Assembly: GCA_001796525.1 (NCBI GenBank)
Contig: MGMT01000074.1
Coordinates: forward strand, 1 to 16,337
DNA length: 16,337 nucleotides
Source: Chloroflexi bacterium RBG_13_51_52
GTDB lineage: Bacteria > Chloroflexota > Dehalococcoidia > Dehalococcoidales > RBG-16-60-22
Direction: 5' to 3'
The position numbers and the translations under genes were made by a program. Positions 12,751 to 16,337 of this stretch are shown piece after piece (the stretch's first letter is position 1; every line of letters starts with the position of its first letter). The notes beneath the pieces were generated by a model, which worked only from the letters and a program-made list of their open reading frames with translations, did no database searches and had not been told where the DNA came from.

Positions 12751-14190
12751 TTATCCGGTAACCGTTTCCACTTTAAGCATGTTGGTAGAACCGGCCTGGC
12801 CTATGGGTAAACCGGCGGCGATGATAATCAGGTCGCCCGGTCGAGCTATTCCCTGCTCCCGCGCAAGCCTGGTGCCGAGTGCAAACAATGCGTCGACCGA
12901 TGTCGGTTCTACTATCAGGAGAGGATGTATGCCCCAGTAAAGCAGCAGCTTTCCGGCAACGGTTTTGTCCGGCGTCAATGCTAGGGTAGGTACGCTGGGT
13001 CGGTACCTGGAAATACGTATAGCAGTGCTGCCGGACTGCGTAAATGCAACGATTGCTGCAGCTCGCAAACTGTGTGCTGTCTGGCAGGCGCTATAACTGA
13101 TGAGTTCGTCTGTCTCGCGCTTCAGCCAGTTTCGTCTTTCCGCCAGTATCTGCTCGTAGGGGAGCTTCTTTTCCGCCGCTCTGGCGATACCGGCCATCAT
13201 CTTAACGGCCTCTATCGGGTATTTGCCTATGGAAGTCTCGGCGGAAAGCATTACGGCATCGGTGCCGTCGAAGATGGCGTTGGTGACATCGGTAGCCTCG
13301 GCGCGCGTGGGCAGCACTTCATTAATCATCGATTCCAGCATTTCGGTAGCGGTTATTACCGGCTTGCCGGCGCGGTTGCATTTTTTAATAAGGTCTTTTT
13401 GTATCAGCGGGACCCTTTCCAGGGGTATTTCCACCCCCAGGTCGCCCCTGGCAATCATAATGCCGTCACAGGTGGCCAGGATGCTGTTAAAATTCTTGAC
13501 CGCTTCGCCGCGCTCTATTTTCGCGATGATAGGTATATTGGCTTTGTTCTCGCGTAATATTGCCTTGACGCTGTTGATGTCGTCGGTGCTGGTAACGAAG
13601 GATAGCGCCAGGAAATCCGGCTGCTGTTTGATGGCGAAAAGTATGTCTTCCTGAAGTTTATCGGTGATGAAGGATACGGATATTTTCATACCCGGCACCA
13701 CCAGCCCGCGCCCCTGTTTAAGCAGCCCGCCCACTGTCACCCGGCATTTTATCCCGGTGCCGTCTATTCCCCGGACCTTTAATTGCATCGCGCCGTCATC
13801 TAGAAGAACGGTGTCTCCACTTTTTATATCCTGCGGGAGGTTGGGCAGGGTCACCGGCAATAGAGAGGAGTTGCCTTCCACATCCTCGGTTGTAAGGTGT
13901 ATCAGGTTGCCCCTTTTTAAAGTTACCTGGCCCCCGGCAAGCCGGCCGATACGGTATTTAGGTCCTGGCAGGTCGATTAATACGGCAACATTTATTCCTG
14001 TGCGTTTACTCTGTGCCCTGACATTGTAGATGTAGCTGGCATGCTCTTCGAGCGTGCCGTGCGAAAGGTTGAGCCGCGCGACGTCCATGCCGGACTTAAT
14101 CAGTCGCTGTATCATTGCTGTGGAGCCGGATACCGGCCCGATGGTGCAGACTATTTTCGTCCGCCGCTGATAAAAAATGGGGCTCTTCAT
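12751..14190 (-). CDS. pyk: Pyruvate kinase
   Basis: 479 residues, the usual bacterial length. It transfers phosphate from phosphoenolpyruvate to ADP at the end of glycolysis, in the cytoplasm. Visible landmarks are RRTKIVCTIGP (residues 9-19) and LNLSHG (40-45). The B domain follows (residues about 70-170). IPIIAKIERGEA carries the catalytic Lys, and MIARGDLGVEIPLERVPLIQ with PVITATEMLESMI form the signature and Mg/K-site region. The C-terminal regulatory domain starts near residue 355 (SCQTAHSLRAAAIVAFTQSG, STAIRISRYRP). All essential segments are intact. ATG 14190 has no Shine-Dalgarno sequence, and a TATAAT ends only seven bases upstream. The downstream DUF169 gene has its own promoter. 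Confidence 0.95.
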   Translation of the reverse strand: MKSPIFYQRRTKIVCTIGPVSGSTAMIQRLIKSGMDVARLNLSHGTLEEHASYIYNVRAQSKRTGINVAVLIDLPGPKYRIGRLAGGQVTLKRGNLIHLTTEDVEGNSSLLPVTLPNLPQDIKSGDTVLLDDGAMQLKVRGIDGTGIKCRVTVGGLLKQGRGLVVPGMKISVSFITDKLQEDILFAIKQQPDFLALSFVTSTDDINSVKAILRENKANIPIIAKIERGEAVKNFNSILATCDGIMIARGDLGVEIPLERVPLIQKDLIKKCNRAGKPVITATEMLESMINEVLPTRAEATDVTNAIFDGTDAVMLSAETSIGKYPIEAVKMMAGIARAAEKKLPYEQILAERRNWLKRETDELISYSACQTAHSLRAAAIVAFTQSGSTAIRISRYRPSVPTLALTPDKTVAGKLLLYWGIHPLLIVEPTSVDALFALGTRLAREQGIARPGDLIIIAAGLPIGQAGSTNMLKVETVTG

Positions 14191-14197
14191 ATATGAT

Positions 14198-14227
14198 ATT
14201 ATACCCTCTTTACGGCTTGCTTGATAA
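14198..14227 (-). promoter_or_regulatory. Promoter of pyruvate kinase, positioned for a leaderless transcript
   Basis: On the minus strand TATAAT (14203-14198) ends seven bases before the ATG at 14190, so transcription would begin at or next to the start codon. A partial -35, TTATCA (14227-14222), lies 18 bp upstream. The absence of any ribosome-binding site fits this reading. Confidence 0.45.
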
Positions 14228-14274
14228 TAATCGCTGGAAAAAGTGTATGGGGAGAGACTGATACTGAGGGGTGG

Positions 14275-15627
14275 CTATATCTTCTTCCTCTTCCACCGCC
14301 CCGACCTGAAGTAAATAATGAAAACGATAGCCGATGAAACAGTGTCAGCCACCAGCGCCCAGCGTACGCCGTAAACTCCCAGATTGGCGATGCCTGGCAG
14401 GAAATATGCCAGGGGTACCCTGATTCCCCACATTGTCACCAGGTCGATGATGAAGGCTATTAGTGTATCTCCCACGGTATTCATTACGCTCATCATGACC
14501 ATCATCAGTCCGTTGCACATATAGCTGACCGTCTGTATTTTAAGGAACGTACTCGCCATTTCTATCAATTCGGGTTCGGCATTGAAAAGGCGTACGATGC
14601 TGTTTGCCCATATCCAGACCGCTATGGAAAAAAGCAACATGACGCCCGTGAATATGCTTATGGCTGTCCAGGCTGTTTTTTCCGCACGCTCCGGCTGCAG
14701 CGCTCCCAGGTTTTGGGCTGCCAGTATCCCCGCCGCCGAGCCCAGCCCCATGGCGGGCATCAGTATCAGCATATCGACTCTGGAAACGAGCATATGCCCG
14801 GCAATCGCCAGTGTCCCGAAAGGAGCTATAAACCACATGAAAACAATATTGCCGACATTCATGTGTATACCGCCTAGCGAGGCAGGTATACCGATTTTTG
14901 CAGTCCGCCAGATAATACTCCAGTCGAAGTTGAAATTTTTCAGCGTTATCTTAAGCCGCGTATGTCCCGTGAATAATATCCATAACCCGATAGCCCCGCC
15001 AATGCCCTGCGAAATGACGGTCGAAAGGGCTGCCCCCGTTACGCCGAGTTCGGGAAATCCCGCATATCCGAAAATTAGCAGGGGACAGAGGATGATGTGG
15101 AAAATCCGGGTGCCGATGCTAATTATCATCGGCGTTTTGGAATCGCCGGAGGCGTACATGATGCTTTGTGCCATTAAGCCGAAAGACATCGTGAATGTGC
15201 CTATCAACTCGATGCGCATGTAAATGGCGCCTGCTTCGATAACGTCCGCCTCGAGATTCCATAAGCGTAATATCGACTCTGCAAAAAAGAGACCTATAAT
15301 GGCCATTAGTAGTGAAAGAACGGCACCGATAACGAAAGCCTGCTGCGATACATGGTTGGCTTGTTCTTTATCGCCCGCCCCCACGAAGCGGGCAACCATA
15401 GCCCTCAATCCGGTGAAAAGACCCATTATCAGGGAATTTATTAGCATGACGACGGTGCCGGAAACGGTTACACCGGCCATGGAAGCCGTGCCGAGTTTCC
15501 CTATCCATATCGCATCGATGAAAGGACCCAACGTCATAATACTGGTACTTACGGTCATCGGCCAGGCCAGCGACCATAAATTCCTGGTTATGCTGCCCTT
15601 GGTCAGGTCTTTTTCTCTTCTGTCCAT
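14275..15627 (-). CDS. MATE family efflux transporter
   Basis: 450 residues, the usual MATE length, with about 12 hydrophobic helices. The N-terminal phrase LTKGSITRNLWSLAWPM and the first-helix GPFIDAIWIGKLGTASMAGV are characteristic of MatE-domain cation/drug antiporters. The second half repeats the fold (HMLVSRVDMLILMPAMGLGSAAGILAAQNLGA). Such proteins export cationic compounds or flavin-like molecules using Na+ or H+; the substrate is unknown. The ATG lies 12 bases after the stop of the FAD-linked oxidase gene with only a weak ribosome-binding site, so it is probably translated from the same mRNA. An 84-base gap with the pyruvate kinase promoter follows. Confidence 0.9.
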   Translation of the reverse strand: MDRREKDLTKGSITRNLWSLAWPMTVSTSIMTLGPFIDAIWIGKLGTASMAGVTVSGTVVMLINSLIMGLFTGLRAMVARFVGAGDKEQANHVSQQAFVIGAVLSLLMAIIGLFFAESILRLWNLEADVIEAGAIYMRIELIGTFTMSFGLMAQSIMYASGDSKTPMIISIGTRIFHIILCPLLIFGYAGFPELGVTGAALSTVISQGIGGAIGLWILFTGHTRLKITLKNFNFDWSIIWRTAKIGIPASLGGIHMNVGNIVFMWFIAPFGTLAIAGHMLVSRVDMLILMPAMGLGSAAGILAAQNLGALQPERAEKTAWTAISIFTGVMLLFSIAVWIWANSIVRLFNAEPELIEMASTFLKIQTVSYMCNGLMMVMMSVMNTVGDTLIAFIIDLVTMWGIRVPLAYFLPGIANLGVYGVRWALVADTVSSAIVFIIYFRSGRWKRKKI

Positions 15628-15639
15628 GCTGTCGTTTCT

Positions 15640-16337
15640 TTACAGCTTCTCGTCTTTTCCGTACGAAGGCAGTACGTAATTTCCGTCCTTGGTATAATCG
15701 GGATATTCCGGTGGAATGTAGGCCGTCCAGTCGCCAACGGTGTTGGGGTCGATCATTTTCTTTATCTTCCTCAGCCACATATCGTAGTTATCATAAAGCG
15801 GGCCCCAGTTCTGGTGGATATGCGTGGACGGCTCAATCTGAAGACAGCCTCCTCTTGATGGAACGCCGAATCTGTTGAAATTGCCGCGCGGGTCGAATAT
15901 CTCGTTTATAAAGTCGCGGGCGGCTTTAAGCGATGCCGGGTCGTAGGGGTCGTACTGGGCAGTCGAAATTCCCTGCGCCCCGATGGATAAATTTTCCTCC
16001 GGTCGCCATGATACCATCCTGGCGCCGGAGCCCAGCGCTAAAAAGGCTCCCGCCTGCTCGTAGCGTCTCTTGACCTCGCCCTCTTTCAACGCCAGGTCCT
16101 TTAACATGCCCGGCGATCCGTCGGGACTTGACGACGACGGTAAAAAGTCGCCGGTGGCGCGCAGGTTCACCCCGTTCGACCACATGATGTCGGCGAACGC
16201 CCTTGCCAGCGCCCGGGAGTCGTTAAGATTGGGGTAGAACTTGCCGCCCGATTTCTCTGTAATAGCCCGCAGGCATTTCTCTTTGTATTCCAGCTCTCTA
16301 TCGGATTGACCGCCGATAACTGCTACTACTGAATTAG
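15640..16337 (-). CDS. FAD-linked oxidase, C-terminal part (cut by window edge)
   Basis: The frame is open from the right edge to a TAA at 15640 and gives 231 residues without a start. It reads VVAVIGGQSDRELEYKEKCL near the edge and ends with QNWGPLYDNYDMWLRKIKKM, then IDPNTVGDWTAYIPPEYPDY. The terminal I-K-K-M-I-D-P-N pattern is the classic end of the vanillyl-alcohol oxidase/glycolate oxidase-type FAD-linked oxidase C-terminal domain. The FAD-binding half lies outside the window, so cofactor attachment and substrate cannot be judged. An internal ATG at 16185 is not the true start because the reading frame and family similarity continue upstream. It is followed at once by the MATE gene. Confidence 0.75.
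   Translation of the reverse strand, partial: NSVVAVIGGQSDRELEYKEKCLRAITEKSGGKFYPNLNDSRALARAFADIMWSNGVNLRATGDFLPSSSSPDGSPGMLKDLALKEGEVKRRYEQAGAFLALGSGARMVSWRPEENLSIGAQGISTAQYDPYDPASLKAARDFINEIFDPRGNFNRFGVPSRGGCLQIEPSTHIHQNWGPLYDNYDMWLRKIKKMIDPNTVGDWTAYIPPEYPDYTKDGNYVLPSYGKDEKL

Noticed and set aside
14582..15223. Long plus-strand ORFs opposite the MATE gene and pyruvate kinase
   Set aside because: They are antisense to genes of certain identity. Their runs of Pro, Ser and Met reflect complementary codons of membrane segments.
1..16337. tRNA, rRNA, CRISPR, insertion sequence or prophage
   Set aside because: No cloverleaf, ribosomal RNA sequence, regular direct-repeat array, transposase, integrase or terminal inverted repeat was seen on either strand.

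Overview
The window is a single-copy chromosomal stretch of a moderate-GC bacterium, probably an anaerobic Chloroflexota of the Dehalococcoidia type. That placement is an inference from the gene set: an orphan GrdB-like selenoprotein, DUF169, an OFA-type MFS carrier, an FAD_oxidored protein, several secreted beta-propellers and cupin/aldo-keto reductase pairs. There is no rRNA, tRNA, CRISPR array, insertion sequence or phage gene. Fifteen of the 17 protein-coding genes are complete. An ABC-F ATPase (left edge) and an FAD-linked oxidase (right edge) are cut by the window.

Left part (1-2764): the start of an ABC-F ATPase points left. A stand-alone pyruvate-kinase C-terminal-like protein and a YjbQ-family protein point right. 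They converge on a minus-strand gene that looks like two ORFs split by one TGA. I read these as one 408-residue selenoprotein of the glycine/sarcosine/betaine/D-proline reductase selenoprotein B superfamily. The TGA sits in a U-P-G-C redox motif where relatives are recalled to carry Cys-x-x-Cys, and a SECIS-like hairpin starts a few bases after it. This is the most notable item in the window. The gene has its own good promoter and no visible reductase partners.

Middle part (3013-7058): an exported five-bladed-propeller-like protein with a C-terminal membrane anchor is followed by two divergent transcription units. The leftward unit is a cupin followed by an aldo/keto reductase. The rightward unit is a second cupin overlapping a TolB/PD40-type lipoprotein. 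The two units share a short control region with recognisable -10 boxes.

Right-centre part (7208-11853): an Lrp/AsnC regulator sits behind a promoter packed with nested palindromes. It is followed by an OFA-like MFS carrier, a membrane-anchored PQQ-type eight-repeat propeller and an FAD-dependent oxidoreductase. A strong bidirectional terminator closes this rightward block. Together they could sense, import and oxidise a small organic acid, but the substrate is not visible.

Right part (11935-16337), all minus strand: an FAD-linked oxidase C-terminus and a MATE efflux protein lie close together. Pyruvate kinase follows, with a -10 box so near its ATG that the mRNA may be leaderless, and then a DUF169 protein with its own promoter.
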